A DNA stretch of 64,000 nt from Elusimicrobiota bacterium (GCA_023213235.1 CP096137.1:507587-571586), one strand, 5' to 3'; counted from the first letter of the stretch, positions 17,353 to 26,638 are shown. The notes: generated from the sequence alone by a model not told the origin. Made by a program: numbers and translations.

Positions 17353-17388
17353 GTCTCGGAGTATAAAGGGAATTGATAAGATCGCGCC
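17353..17388. promoter_or_regulatory. Divergent leaderless promoters in 36 bases
   Basis: On the minus strand TATACT (17360-17365) is seven bases from ATG 17352. On the plus strand TAAGAT (17377-17382) is six bases from ATG 17389. The two -10 boxes are 11 bases apart, so both genes cannot easily be transcribed at the same instant. Confidence 0.6.
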
Positions 17389-18156
17389 ATGCCCGCCCTC
17401 GATCCGAAATCGTTGACCGTGCTCGTCACCGGGGCCACGTCCGGCTTCGGCGAGGCGATCGCGCGCCGCTTCGTGAAGGAGGGGGCGAAGGTCGTCGCCA
17501 CCGGCCGCCGCGGCGGCCGCCTCCAGGCGCTCAAGAAGGAGCTCGGCGCCCGCGTCCACGTCCTCGAGTTCGACGTGCGCGACCGCAAGGCGACGGAGAA
17601 GGCGCTCACCACCCTGCCCAAGGAGTTCGCCGAGATCGACGTGGCCGTCGCCAACGCGGGCCTGGCGCTCGGCCTCGAGGGCGCGCCGAAGGCCGACGTC
17701 GCCGACTGGGACGACATGATCGCCACCAACGTCAACGGCCTGCTCTACACGGTCAAGGCCGTCCTGCCCGGAATGATCGCGCGCGACCGCGGGCACGTGA
17801 TCGCGCTCGGCTCGGTGGCGAGCGACTTCCCGTACCCGGGCGGCAACGTCTACGGCGCGACGAAGGCCTTCGTCGGCCAGTTCGCGCTGAACCTGCGCGC
17901 CGACCTGCTCGGCTCGAACGTGCGCGTGACGACCGTCGAGCCCGGCCTCGCGGAGACCGAGTTCTCGCTCGTGCGCTTCAAGGGCGACGCCGAGAAGGCC
18001 GCGGCACCGTATAAAGGAATCGAGCCCCTGAACGCGGACGACGTCGCCGAGTGCGTGTACTGGGCGGCGACCTTGCCGCGGCGCGTGAACATCAACCGCG
18101 TGCAGGTCATGCCCGTCATGCAGGCGTTCGGGCCGTTCGCGTTCCGCCGGACTTAG
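17389..18156 (+). CDS. Short-chain dehydrogenase/reductase, YdfG-like
   Basis: A classical 255-residue SDR. The cofactor motif is TGATSGFGEA (residues 14-23), followed by ATGRR, which suits NADP. NAG is in VAVANAGLAL and the catalytic YGATK is present, with GSVAS upstream. The C-terminal block VNINRVQVMPVMQAFGPFAF resembles YdfG, an NADP-dependent 3-hydroxy-acid (serine/malonic semialdehyde) dehydrogenase. The substrate cannot be fixed from sequence. Leaderless promoter; it ends three bases before a convergent gene. Confidence 0.9.
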   Translation: MPALDPKSLTVLVTGATSGFGEAIARRFVKEGAKVVATGRRGGRLQALKKELGARVHVLEFDVRDRKATEKALTTLPKEFAEIDVAVANAGLALGLEGAPKADVADWDDMIATNVNGLLYTVKAVLPGMIARDRGHVIALGSVASDFPYPGGNVYGATKAFVGQFALNLRADLLGSNVRVTTVEPGLAETEFSLVRFKGDAEKAAAPYKGIEPLNADDVAECVYWAATLPRRVNINRVQVMPVMQAFGPFAFRRT

Positions 18157-18159
18157 CGG

Positions 18160-18795
18160 CTACTTCTCCTTGTAGACGACGCTCTTGGGGCGGTTGGCCG
18201 CGTCCACGCCCTTGAGCTCGAGGCTCTCGATCTCGCGGCGGGGGACGCCCATGCGGTACTTCCCTTTGGCCGACATCTCTTCGATGCGCAGGACGCCGCC
18301 GCCGCCCTTCTCGCCCATCGGCAGGACGACCGTCGCGTCGCAGCCGTCCGCGTCCTTGGTGAGGCCGACCTCGGCCTCGCGAGTGGGCAGGTCGTGCTCG
18401 AGCATGTCGAGCTGGGTGAGGTCGATCTTGAGGCCGGCGTTGTCGGGGGTCATGCCCTTGACCTCGAGAGACTTCCAGGTCTCGGACTTGATGCGCGGGT
18501 GGGTGGGCTTGTAGCACTCCTTGTCGGTGCCGGAGTTCATCCGCCAGTACATGTCGACGAGCGAGCCCTTGTCCTTGACGTCGCCGACGAGCTTGCACGA
18601 GGAGTCGGCGTAGGTGTGGACGATGAGGACGTTCTGCGGGTTCTTGTCCTTGTGGAGCTCGAAGAGGCGCACGACCTCGCCGGGCGCCTCGGGGATCTTG
18701 TAGTCCGCGGAGCAGGGCTTGAGCGCGGCGCGCTCGTCGCGGGGCGCGGCCGAGGCGGCCAGGGCGGACAGCAGAAGAGCGGGGATGATATTCAT
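18160..18795 (-). CDS. Secreted protein, possibly DUF4833-like
   Basis: The 211-residue protein has a signal peptide (MNIIPALLLSALAASAAP). The body has four cysteines (KPCSADY, SSCKLVG, KECYKP, DGCDATV) and a segment, NVLIVHTYADSSC to VDMYWRMNSG, that recalls DUF4833 secreted proteins. I am not sure of that family. The cysteines may form two disulfides, in keeping with the DsbA-type proteins in this genome. It has no operon partner. Confidence 0.7.
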   Translation of the reverse strand: MNIIPALLLSALAASAAPRDERAALKPCSADYKIPEAPGEVVRLFELHKDKNPQNVLIVHTYADSSCKLVGDVKDKGSLVDMYWRMNSGTDKECYKPTHPRIKSETWKSLEVKGMTPDNAGLKIDLTQLDMLEHDLPTREAEVGLTKDADGCDATVVLPMGEKGGGGVLRIEEMSAKGKYRMGVPRREIESLELKGVDAANRPKSVVYKEK

Positions 18796-18859
18796 GGGAA
18801 TAGGATGTCAGGAAGGGCGCCGCCGGGCCATGATCGCCGCGCAACGGTTGCGTCGCCCC

Positions 18860-18887
18860 TTGATAAATTCCTCCGCACGGCTACAAT
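18860..18887 (+). promoter_or_regulatory. Leaderless promoter
   Basis: TTGATA (18860-18865), 16-base spacer, TACAAT (18882-18887), then seven bases to ATG 18895. Confidence 0.65.
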
Positions 18888-18894
18888 AGCCCGT

Positions 18895-19473
18895 ATGGAC
18901 GACGAAGACGTGCCCCCGCTGAGCCCCGTCAAGGTCACCTTGTTCGTGCTCTTCCTGGGAGGACTCGCGTTCGGCGGCTACACGGTCTGGCGCGCCAATA
19001 AGGCGCAGACGGCCGTGGCCGAGGCGTCGAAGGATTATCGAAAGCTGTTCCCCGCGCGGGGCCAGGAGCCGCCGCCCCCGGAGATCAAAACCGTGATCCC
19101 GCTGTCGGCCAAGCCCGAGTCCGGGATGCTGCTCAAGATCGACGACGAGATGCGCCCGCCGAAGCCCCAGCCCGCCGAGCCGCCGCCGGCCGTCGAGACG
19201 AAGGCCGAGGCCGTCGTCGCGGCTCAGCCCCCGGCGCCCGCGCCCGCCGCGCCGGCCAAGCCCGCGCCGAAGGCGTTCAATCAGCCGCGTCTCAATCAGG
19301 GCGGCTACTCCGGCATGGGCGGCGGCGGCATCGGCTTGAGCGGCGTGGGCGGCTCGTTCGGCGGCGGCGGCGCGCCGAAGGGCGCCGCGGCCCCGGCCGG
19401 AGCGCCTCCCGCCGGCGCGCCCGACATTTCGGCGCTGCTGCAGGGCGCGGCCGCCGCCGAACCCAAGAAATAG
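18895..19473 (+). CDS. Membrane-anchored proline/alanine- and glycine-rich protein
   Basis: The 192-residue product has a short acidic N-terminus, one transmembrane helix (about residues 12-30, VKVTLFVLFLGGLAFGGYTV), then a low-complexity periplasmic stretch: Pro/Glu-rich, Ala/Pro-rich (PAPAAPAKPAPK) and a Gly-rich block (GGYSGMGGGGIGLSGVGGSF). Such proteins often span the periplasm or bind the envelope. No domain is recognised. It is followed at once by a DUF1287 gene in another frame, so the two are probably translated together. Confidence 0.7.
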   Translation: MDDEDVPPLSPVKVTLFVLFLGGLAFGGYTVWRANKAQTAVAEASKDYRKLFPARGQEPPPPEIKTVIPLSAKPESGMLLKIDDEMRPPKPQPAEPPPAVETKAEAVVAAQPPAPAPAAPAKPAPKAFNQPRLNQGGYSGMGGGGIGLSGVGGSFGGGGAPKGAAAPAGAPPAGAPDISALLQGAAAAEPKK

Positions 19474-19474
19474 C

Positions 19475-20035
19475 CTGATCACCGCGCTCGCGCTGGCCGC
19501 CGTCCTCTCCGCCGCGGCGGCTCCCGCCCCGGACGTCCGCGCGGCCGTCGTCGCCGCCGCGCAGGCTCAGACGAAGGAGACCGTCGTCTATGACGGGCGC
19601 TACGTGCGCATCCCCTATCCCGGCGGCGACGTTCCCGCCGGCATCGGCGTGTGCACCGACGTGGTGATCCGCGCGTATCGGACCGCGGCGGGCATCGACC
19701 TGCAGAAGCTCGTGCACGAGGACATGAAGAAGGACTTCGGCGCCTATCCCAAGAACTGGGGCCGGCGCTCCCCCGATCCGAACATCGATCACCGCCGCGT
19801 GCCGAACCTGCGGACGTTCTTCACGCGCGCCGGCGCGTCGCTTCCCGTCACGAAGAGGGCGGCCGACTATCTGCCGGGGGACCTCGTGACCTGGGATCTC
19901 GGCTCCGGGCTCACGCACATCGGCGTCGTGGTCGACGGCGGCCTCATCGTCCACAACATCGGCCGCGGACCCAAGCGCGAGGACGTGCTGTTCGAGTGGA
20001 CGATGACCGGCCACTACCGCTACCCGCCGCGTTAA
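19475..20035 (+). CDS. DUF1287 (NlpC/P60-like) secreted protein
   Basis: The core from YPGGDVPAGIGVCTDVVIRA to GHYRYPPR is a clear DUF1287 domain: CTD, then DFGAYPKNWG, then LPGDLVTWDLGSGLTHIGVV, then HNIGRGP. The cysteine and histidine suggest a CHAP/NlpC-type amidase or peptidase acting on the wall. The coding frame runs back through a signal peptide (LITALALAAVLSAAAAPAP) to the stop of the preceding gene. No ATG is available, so CTG 19475 is taken as start; a base error at the start is possible. The stop overlaps that of the convergent transglycosylase gene (TTAA). Confidence 0.82.
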   Translation: MITALALAAVLSAAAAPAPDVRAAVVAAAQAQTKETVVYDGRYVRIPYPGGDVPAGIGVCTDVVIRAYRTAAGIDLQKLVHEDMKKDFGAYPKNWGRRSPDPNIDHRRVPNLRTFFTRAGASLPVTKRAADYLPGDLVTWDLGSGLTHIGVVVDGGLIVHNIGRGPKREDVLFEWTMTGHYRYPPR

Positions 20036-21539
20036 GGCTTCGCGGAGGAGGCGTCCTTTTGTCGAGGCCGGCCTTCACGTTCGCGGAGAGGCCGAGCACC
20101 TTGTCGACGTACTCCTGGGAGTGGTTGTAGCCGAAGATCGAGCGAGCGACGTCGCGCTTGTAGCCGTGCGCGCTCAGGTACGACCCCACCGAGTACGCGG
20201 CGTCGGGGAAGTGGAACGGGTCGCGCTTGCCGCCGTCGGGCGAGCGCGCGTAGTGCTCCCAGCTGGAGGGCAGGAACTGCGGGATGCCCATCGCGCCCGC
20301 GTAGGAGCCGCGGATGTCCGCCGCCGTCCGGGGGCCGAGGTCGCCCCTGGCCTCGAGGCGCGTCAGCGCGACGAGGTCCTTGCCGGCCTGCTTGGCGGCC
20401 CTCGTGGGCCGGCCGTCGGGCCCGACGCGCGCGGCGATGTCGCGCAGCGTGCCGACGAGGGGAATTTCCCGGTGTTGCCGCCCCAGCGCGTCTCGACGCC
20501 GAGGATGCCGAGGATGTGCTCGGGTTTGACTCCGAAGTCCTTCTCGGCCTTGTCGAAGACGCCCTCGTGCTTGGCGTAGGCGTCCATCGCGCTCTTCGGC
20601 GGCGGGCCGGTCGGAACGGTCGGAGAGGTCGGGGGCGGCGGGTTCATCGCCAGGCGGCGGACCTCCTCGCGCTCCTGGAGGGAGAGCGGCGGGGCCTCGG
20701 CGATCGCGCGCGCGGCCTCCTGGAGGGCCTCGGGCTTGGCCGGAGGCGCCGGCGGCGCGGAGGCGCGCGCGACGGCGGCCGACACCTCTTCTTCATCCTC
20801 GGCGGCGGCGTCCTGGCCGCTGGCCGCGAGGGCGGCGCGGGCGGCGCGGCTCACGTTCGCCGGCGTGTCCTGTCCGGAGGCGCGCAGGGCGGCGAGCGCG
20901 GGGCGCAGGCGGTCGTCGACCTTTTGGTCGAGAGCGACCTGCGCCAGCAGCCCCTTCTCGAGGCCGAGGCGGTCGCGCTGGCCGGCGGCCGCGGCCTTGA
21001 GGGTCTTGGCGGCCGAGACGAGGCCGCCGGCGGCGCCGCCGAGCGCGGGCTTGGCGTCGCTCTCGGCCTTGGGCGAGGGCGCGGAGGCGCCCGGGGAGGG
21101 CGACGAAGCGCCGGGCGCGGAGTCGCCGTCTTTCGCCGCGCGGCGCTCGCGCGCGGGCTCCCCGGGAAACGAAGCCCAGCCGCCCGCCGAAGGCACGGCC
21201 ATGCCCCGGGTAGCACCGCGCCGCCGCCGGAGAGGCGCGCCGCGGCCGCCGCCTCGGCCGCGACGGCGGGGCGTCGCCGTCGGCCGCGCCGGCGCCCGAG
21301 GGACTCGAGAAGCGGCGGCGCGCGGAGGCGGCGAGCGCGGGCTCGGGAGCGGCGAGCTCTCCGGCCGCGACGGGCGCGGCCTCGGCCGCGGGCCGCGGCG
21401 CGGGATAGTACGAGGCGGTCGGGCGGCTCGGCAGGACGAGGCCTCCGGTGGCGGGCGCGCGCCCGGCGCGGCGAATCGCCCAGAGCGCGAGGACCAGGAC
21501 GGCCGCGCCGCCGGCGGCGGCCAGGCGGCGGCGCTTCAT
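20032..21539 (-). CDS. Lytic murein transglycosylase (MltB/SLT type), several apparent frameshifts
   Basis: The C-terminal part is an MltB-type lytic transglycosylase: HILGILGVETRWGGNTGKFP with the catalytic Glu, then MGIPQFLPSSWEHYA and SYLSAHGYKRDVARSIFGYN. The N-terminus has one helix (VLVLALWAIRRAG), and a long Ala/Pro-rich linker follows. Frames join if one base is added in the runs 21268-21271, 21204-21207, 20459-20462 and 20057-20060; the last gives the ending DKKDASSAKP and TAA at 20032-20034. ATG lies just after the desaturase stop (TAGcATG). It cleaves peptidoglycan to anhydro-muropeptides in the periplasm. Confidence 0.82.
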
Positions 21540-21540
21540 G

Positions 21541-22566
21541 CTACCGGGGAACGGCGTGGAAGCCGACGAGCCGGCTGCGGTCCTCGTCCCAGAGCGTGAG
21601 TGAGACGCACTTGAACGCGCTCCAGAACGTCAGGCGCGGCACGTTCTGGAAGACCGGGTTCTCCTTCATGCAGCTCTCGAGCTTGTAGTTCGGGATGCGG
21701 CTGTTGAGGTGATGGATGTGGTGGAAGCCGATGTTGCCGCTGATCCACTGGAAGAACTTCGGGAGATGGAAGTACGAGCTGCCCTTGAGGCTCGCGGTCA
21801 CGAGGTCCCACTTCTCGTCCTTGCTCCAGTAAGTCTCCTCGAATTGATGCTGGATGTAGAACAGCCAGACGCCCGCGATCGCGGTGAACACGCCGACGGA
21901 GAGCTGCACGAGGAAGAAGGGCTTCATGCCGACGGTGCAGTACGCGTAGTACAGCAGGGCGGCGAGCGCCAGGTCGTTGAGCAGAATGCTGCGGCGCTCG
22001 GCCTTCCAGCTGGAGGGGATGATCCAGGGCAGGCGGTGGTAGATCACGAAGTGGAAGGCCGGGCCGACGAAGAACAGCACGGGCACCGAGCGGTACATGC
22101 GGTACTTCAGACGGCCCCACTTCGACAGCGCGAGGTACTCCTTGACCGTCAAAGTCTCGATGTCGCCGTAGCCGCGGCGGTCGAGGTTTCCCGAGGTCGA
22201 GTGATGGATCGCGTGGGTCTGCTTCCAGTACGTGTACGGGGTCAAGGTCAGCACGCCGATCACGGCGCCGACCCAGTCGTTGGCGCGCGCGGACTTGAAG
22301 AAGGACCCGTGGCCGCAGTCGTGCTGGATGATGAACAGGCGCATCAGCAGGGCGGAGGCGGGGATGGCGAGCAGGATCGTCAGGGGCCACCAGCCGCGGT
22401 ACGCGGTCCAGTACGAGAGGACCATCACGGTGAAGAAGGGGAGCGCGGTGTTGACGAGCTGCCAGATCGAGCTCGGGAGATGAGGCTCCTTGTACCGCGC
22501 CAGAATCGCGTTGAGCGACGCCAGGTCGGAGGAGACGCCGGGGCCGGGGGCCGCGCCGCTGCTCAT
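21541..22566 (-). CDS. Membrane fatty-acid desaturase
   Basis: A 341-residue di-iron desaturase of the acyl-lipid (DesA/Delta-12-like) group. The three histidine boxes are HDCGHGS, HAIHH and HHIHH, set between two pairs of transmembrane helices (about 38-80 and 200-240). It introduces double bases-paired unsaturation into membrane lipid acyl chains, using an electron donor not seen here. ATG lies seven bases after TAGTAT (22574-22579), so the transcript is probably leaderless. The downstream transglycosylase gene starts one base after its stop. Confidence 0.92.
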   Translation of the reverse strand: MSSGAAPGPGVSSDLASLNAILARYKEPHLPSSIWQLVNTALPFFTVMVLSYWTAYRGWWPLTILLAIPASALLMRLFIIQHDCGHGSFFKSARANDWVGAVIGVLTLTPYTYWKQTHAIHHSTSGNLDRRGYGDIETLTVKEYLALSKWGRLKYRMYRSVPVLFFVGPAFHFVIYHRLPWIIPSSWKAERRSILLNDLALAALLYYAYCTVGMKPFFLVQLSVGVFTAIAGVWLFYIQHQFEETYWSKDEKWDLVTASLKGSSYFHLPKFFQWISGNIGFHHIHHLNSRIPNYKLESCMKENPVFQNVPRLTFWSAFKCVSLTLWDEDRSRLVGFHAVPR

Positions 22567-22593
22567 TGAGGCGATACTACCAAAAAGGGGCGG

Positions 22594-23358
22594 CTAGCGG
22601 CGGGCGTGGCCTTTCGCCTCGGGGATCCATTTCCGGATGTCCTCGATGCGCTGGTCGTCGGGGGGATGGGTGCGCAGGTACTTGTCGAGCGGCGAGGTAT
22701 TAGAGCCGCCGGCCGCTTGGGACATGCGCTCCCAGAAGCCGACCGATGCCTCCGGATCGTAGCCGGCCTTGGACATGATGATCAGGCCGATGCGGTCGGC
22801 CTCGCTTTCCTGGCCGCGCGAGAAGGGAAGCAGGACGCCGACGTTGGCGCCGACGCCGTAGGCCTGTTGGGCGAGCTGCTGGGTGGCGGCGGGCTTGCTG
22901 GCCATCGCCGTCGAGAGGGCGGCGCCGCCGAGCTGGGCCAGCAGGCCCTGGCTCATGCGCTCGGAGCCGTGGCGCGCCAGGGCGTGGGCGATCTCGTGGC
23001 CGAGCACGACGGCCAGGCCGTCGTCGTCCTTCGTGACGGGAAGGATGCCCGTGTACACGGCGACCTTGCCGCCGGGCAGGCACCACGCGTTGATCATCTT
23101 GGGGTCGTCGAGGAGGGTGAACTCCCACTTGTAGTCGGGCTTGTCGGCGGCCTTCGCCAGCCGGGCGCCGACGCGCTGGAGCTGGGCGTTGGCGGCGGCG
23201 TCGGTGGAAACCTTGGCCTGGGAGAGCGCGTTCTTGTACTCGCTCTCGCCCAGCGCGGCCTCCTCCGACGCGCTGACGAGCAGCAGCGCCTTGCGGTTGG
23301 TGTAGGGCACGCTCTTGCAGGCGGCCAGAACGAGGAGGGCGGCGAGAAGTTTCTTCAT
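22594..23358 (-). CDS. M48-family metalloprotease lipoprotein
   Basis: The 254-residue protein begins with a lipoprotein signal (MKKLLAALLVLAAC; lipobox LAAC). The zinc motif is LGHEIAHALARHG, and the third ligand lies in GQESEADRIG, as in M48 peptidases such as LoiP/BepA. These are periplasmic proteases for outer-membrane quality control. The preceding block INAWCLPGGKVAVYTGIL is also typical. TACACT lies seven bases before ATG. It is separated from the desaturase gene by 27 bases and may be cotranscribed with it or not. Confidence 0.93.
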   Translation of the reverse strand: MKKLLAALLVLAACKSVPYTNRKALLLVSASEEAALGESEYKNALSQAKVSTDAAANAQLQRVGARLAKAADKPDYKWEFTLLDDPKMINAWCLPGGKVAVYTGILPVTKDDDGLAVVLGHEIAHALARHGSERMSQGLLAQLGGAALSTAMASKPAATQQLAQQAYGVGANVGVLLPFSRGQESEADRIGLIIMSKAGYDPEASVGFWERMSQAAGGSNTSPLDKYLRTHPPDDQRIEDIRKWIPEAKGHARR

Positions 23359-23460
23359 CGTGTCCAGTGTACGAGGGTTGATGTCCGGGAGTCATTGTGA
23401 TCATGTAAAAAAATAGCGGCGCAAGGCGAGAGGAGCCCGCCGATGTCGTACACTAAGGGC

Positions 23461-23895
23461 ATGAAGCTCCTGCTCGCCGCCTTCCTCGTCCTGCCTGCCG
23501 CCGTCCGCGCGGAGGGCCGCTTCGGCGTCGGCGTCCTGGCCGGCGTGCCGTTCGGCGCGACGGCGAAGTACGAGTTCGACGCGCGCCGCGCCGTGCAGAG
23601 CCACCTCGGAATATCGGACGGCGACCTCACCTGGAACGCGGACTTCCTGCGCCTGTTTCCCGACGCCCTGCCGCGCCGCCGCCCGGAACAGCGCGCGCCG
23701 CTGTACGCCGGCCTCGGCCTCAAGCTCAAGTCCGAGCGCCGGACCTTCGCCGGCATCCGCTTCGTGGGCGGCGTCTCGCTGTACGACTCCAAGCGCCCGT
23801 ACGAGTTCTTCGCCGAGGTGGCGCCGGTCCTGCGCTTCGTGCCCTCCGAGGGCGGGGCGTTCGACGGCGCGGTCGGCCTGCGGCGCTACTTCTAG
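23461..23895 (+). CDS. Small outer-membrane beta-barrel-like protein
   Basis: The 144-residue protein has a signal peptide (MKLLLAAFLVLPAAVRA) and then short alternating strands (FGVGVLAGVPFGATAKYEF, TFAGIRFVGGVSLY) ending in a terminal aromatic (LRRYF), as in outer-membrane barrels. No family is certain. TACACT lies six bases before ATG. Its stop overlaps the convergent gene's stop (CTAG). Confidence 0.65.
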   Translation: MKLLLAAFLVLPAAVRAEGRFGVGVLAGVPFGATAKYEFDARRAVQSHLGISDGDLTWNADFLRLFPDALPRRRPEQRAPLYAGLGLKLKSERRTFAGIRFVGGVSLYDSKRPYEFFAEVAPVLRFVPSEGGAFDGAVGLRRYF

Positions 23896-25043
23896 AACGA
23901 GCCGGAGGCCCCGCCGCCGCCGAAGCTCCCGCCTCCGCCCTTCGGCCCCTCCGCGGGCCCCGCGGGCGGACCGGCCGGAGACGACGCGACCGCTCCGGCG
24001 ATGAGCCCGAGCGCGCCGCCGGGAGCGCTCTCCCCGAGCGCCTCCGACGAGTAGCCTCCGCGGCGGCCGCCCGCGCCTGAGTCGAGCCAGCGCTTCAGGA
24101 TCAGGGCCGCGAGCATCAGCTCGGTCCCGAGCACGGCCGGGTCCCAGGAGTTCCGCTCGACGCCCAGGTACGGCTTGATCGAGCACTGCGCGACGAGCAG
24201 GCCGATCGCGCCCGCCCAGATCAGGGTCCGCGAGCGGGCGCTCGCGCCCCAGGCGAGCCAGACGGCCGGGATCAGGAAGATCGCGGCGAAGGTCGCCCAC
24301 GCGAAGGTCCCCGAGACGGGCGACGGATAGCGGTTCGCGAGCAGGCGCTCGAGCTTGAGGTTCAGGACCAGCGGCACCGCCAGCGCCAGGAAGAAGCGGA
24401 CGAGCTCGAGACGGTCGCGCTCTCGCCGGGACAGCCCCGGCCACAGCGTGACGGCGGCGAGCAGCGCGGCGTAGAGGGCGGCGAGCAGGACGCGGACGGT
24501 CTCGGCGCCCCAGTCGAACGCGGCCAGCAGGAAGCCGAGCGCGACCGCGGCCCCGAGCGTGGCGACGCGGTAGCCGTAGCGGACGTAGGCGGCCGCGGCG
24601 GCGATCGCGAGCGCGCCCGCGAAGACGCCCTCGGAAAAGCGCCAGCGCGACTCGCCCGGCGCCAGGCGCTCCGCCCCGTAGGCGAACAGGACGGCGGCGC
24701 CGCACAGGAGCGCCTCCTCGGCGCCGAAGCGCCGGACCTTGAGCGACTTGATCCCGGCCTCGGCCCCGGCGAGCGCGCACGCGGCCAGCGCCCACGCGTA
24801 CACGGCCGACTCCGCGCGGCCGCCCGCGTCCTTGAGCATGAGGAACGCCAGCGCGGCGAGCATCGCCGCCGCCAAGGCGAACAGCAGGAGCCGCACGGGC
24901 GTCGCCGCGCGGGAGGGAGGCTCCCCGGCCGCGGCCTCCGCCTCCGCGCGCTTCTCCGGGGCGATCAGGCCCGCCGACGCCCAGCCGCGGACGCGGTCAT
25001 GGTCGAAGGCCCGCCGTTCCTCGTCCTCGCCGAAGATTCTCAC
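23892..25043 (-). CDS. Polytopic membrane protein paired with DUF2157 protein
   Basis: A 383-residue protein. GTG 25041-25043 overlaps the stop of the DUF2157 gene (GTGA), so it is translationally coupled to it. A soluble N-terminus (RRAFDHDRVRGWASAGLI) is followed by about ten hydrophobic helices and a glycine-rich C-terminal tail (GGGGSFGGGGASGSF) like that seen after TPM-type membrane proteins. The N-terminus resembles the short segment that precedes DUF2157 and DUF4401 domains. No active site is visible and the function is unknown. Confidence 0.7.
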   Translation of the reverse strand: MRIFGEDEERRAFDHDRVRGWASAGLIAPEKRAEAEAAAGEPPSRAATPVRLLLFALAAAMLAALAFLMLKDAGGRAESAVYAWALAACALAGAEAGIKSLKVRRFGAEEALLCGAAVLFAYGAERLAPGESRWRFSEGVFAGALAIAAAAAYVRYGYRVATLGAAVALGFLLAAFDWGAETVRVLLAALYAALLAAVTLWPGLSRRERDRLELVRFFLALAVPLVLNLKLERLLANRYPSPVSGTFAWATFAAIFLIPAVWLAWGASARSRTLIWAGAIGLLVAQCSIKPYLGVERNSWDPAVLGTELMLAALILKRWLDSGAGGRRGGYSSEALGESAPGGALGLIAGAVASSPAGPPAGPAEGPKGGGGSFGGGGASGSF

Positions 25044-25990
25044 GCGCCCTCCTCCTTGAAGCTCCTGCGCGCGAGCAGCAGGACCGCGATCAGGCCGGCG
25101 GCGCTGAAGACGACCGTCCACATCAGGATGTCGAAGCTGTGCCAGCCGCCCCAGCGCAGGAACGACGCCAGCGTGGCCACGTAAAAATAGCCGACCGCGG
25201 CGGCGAAGGTGTCGAAGCGCCTGCGCGTCAGCGACCACCGGCCGAGCGCCGCGCAGGCGGCGGCCAGGAGCCAGTACCGGGGCTCGTGAAAGCGCGTCGC
25301 GTCGACGAGCAGCGAGCCCAGGCCCAGATGCACGCCGAGGGAGAGGTAGACCGGCTCGAAGTGCGGCTTGAGCTCGCCGTCCCGCACGGAGGCCCCCAGG
25401 CCGGCCAGGGCCGCCCCGTAGGCGGCCAGCGCCAGACGGACGCCGCTTCCGCCGTGGCCTCCGAACCAATCCCAGCGGCCGCCGCGGAAGCCGAGGAAGG
25501 CCGCGAGATTGAGCAGCCCCGCCGCGAGCACGAGCCGGTTGTCCATCCGGTAAGCGAGCGCGACCGCGAGCAGGCCCGAGCCCAGCAGGTAGAGGTCCCA
25601 CCAGGAGCCGAGCACCTTCCACTTCCACTCGAGATAGGAGAAGAAGATGCCGACGAGCCCGCAGCCGAGGTAGAGGACGTAGTCGAAGGCCGCGTTCGGG
25701 TGCTCGGCGCGGCCCGGCGCGAACGGCCGCGCGCGCGCGGCGCACCACCCGAGGCAGGCGGCCGCGCCGAGGGCGAGCGTCGCGGCGATCGTCAGCGGCC
25801 CGATCTGGTCGAGCTTGTCCTTCACGGCCGCGCCCACGCCGGCGAGGATCAGGAGCGCTCCGAGATACAGGAGAGCGTGGAGCTCCCGGGCCAGGGGGAC
25901 GTGGGCCCGGCGTTCGAGCTCGTCGATCCGGCGGGCCGCGGCCTCGGTCAGGGCGCCGCGGGCCAAGAGGGCGGAGACGAGCTCGTCCAT
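25040..25990 (-). CDS. DUF2157-like membrane protein
   Basis: ATG 25988-25990 (MDELVSALLARGALTEAAAR) was chosen because a strong promoter ends seven bases upstream. The 316-residue protein has an N-terminal soluble helix-turn segment with REL-type motifs (DELERRAHVPLARELHALL) and then nine or ten hydrophobic helices, the layout of DUF2157 proteins. Their function is not known. It forms an operon with the membrane protein 23892-25043. Confidence 0.75.
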   Translation of the reverse strand: MDELVSALLARGALTEAAARRIDELERRAHVPLARELHALLYLGALLILAGVGAAVKDKLDQIGPLTIAATLALGAAACLGWCAARARPFAPGRAEHPNAAFDYVLYLGCGLVGIFFSYLEWKWKVLGSWWDLYLLGSGLLAVALAYRMDNRLVLAAGLLNLAAFLGFRGGRWDWFGGHGGSGVRLALAAYGAALAGLGASVRDGELKPHFEPVYLSLGVHLGLGSLLVDATRFHEPRYWLLAAACAALGRWSLTRRRFDTFAAAVGYFYVATLASFLRWGGWHSFDILMWTVVFSAAGLIAVLLLARRSFKEEGA

Positions 25991-25997
25991 GGCCCGC

Positions 25998-26066
25998 AGT
26001 GTAACCTCCGTCACGCCGCGGGTCAAGCCCGCTGGGCCTTGACGCCCGACGGAGCGGGGCTACACT
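25998..26066. promoter_or_regulatory. Back-to-back promoters
   Basis: Minus strand: TTGACC (26021-26026), 17 bases, TACACT (25998-26003), seven bases to ATG 25990. Plus strand: TTGACG (26039-26044), 16 bases, TACACT (26061-26066), giving a ~30-base leader for the gene at 26105. The -35 boxes are 12 bases apart. Confidence 0.75.
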
Positions 26067-26072
26067 GACGTC

Positions 26073-26094
26073 GACGGAAATACGAGTTTCCGTC
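26073..26094 (+). other. Inverted repeat in a 5' leader
   Basis: GACGGAAA and TTTCCGTC are perfect 8-base complements six bases apart, just at the expected transcription start of gene 26105. It could be an operator or a 5'-terminal RNA hairpin. Confidence 0.55.
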
Positions 26095-26104
26095 ACACAC
26101 CGAG

Positions 26105-26638
26105 ATGATCAGGACCAGCCGTTCCCGCCTCGAAATCCGCCAGGAGCCGGACGCGACCGCCTCGATCGCGGGCCTCGCGCTCGTCTCGTTCGGCCTCGTC
26201 GAGATGATCACGATGTTCTTCGCCGCGGTCCTCGCGTGGGCGATCGAGAAGCCCTTCGAGCCGATCGCCTCCACGATCCGCTTCGTCTTCGGCGCGGTCT
26301 TCGTCGCCTCCGGCTGGCTGTTCCTGCGCGGGCGCTCGCGCGTCGTCATCGATCTCGATCACCGCATGGTCGCGCGCTACCTCGGCGTCGGGGGCCACTC
26401 CGCCGGCGGCAACGCGACCTGGGACCTGGCCGAGTTCCGCGCGGTCGTCCTCGTCAGCCGCGAGCGCCGCCGCATGCTCGTCGGCGCGACGGCCCGCAAC
26501 TGGGTCGTCTGCCTGCGCCGCCACGACGGCGGCGACCTCGAGCTGTACTGGGCCGGCGACGCCCAGGACGGCGCCCGCGCGGCGGCGGCGGCGGCGGACT
26601 TCGCCGAGCTTCCCTATTACGGCCGGGAACCCCGCTAG
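26105..26638 (+). CDS. Membrane protein with PH-like cytoplasmic domain
   Basis: The 177-residue protein has two transmembrane helices (about residues 22-45 and 58-75) and a C-terminal domain with strand pattern RSRVVIDLDHRMVARYL, WDLAEFRAVVLVSRE and NWVVCLRRHDGGDLELYW, as in bacterial PH-like domain proteins. The role is unknown. It has an SD-poor start and a short leader with an inverted repeat. Its stop shares four bases (CTAG) with the convergent eRF1-like gene. Confidence 0.65.
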   Translation: MIRTSRSRLEIRQEPDATASIAGLALVSFGLVEMITMFFAAVLAWAIEKPFEPIASTIRFVFGAVFVASGWLFLRGRSRVVIDLDHRMVARYLGVGGHSAGGNATWDLAEFRAVVLVSRERRRMLVGATARNWVVCLRRHDGGDLELYWAGDAQDGARAAAAAADFAELPYYGREPR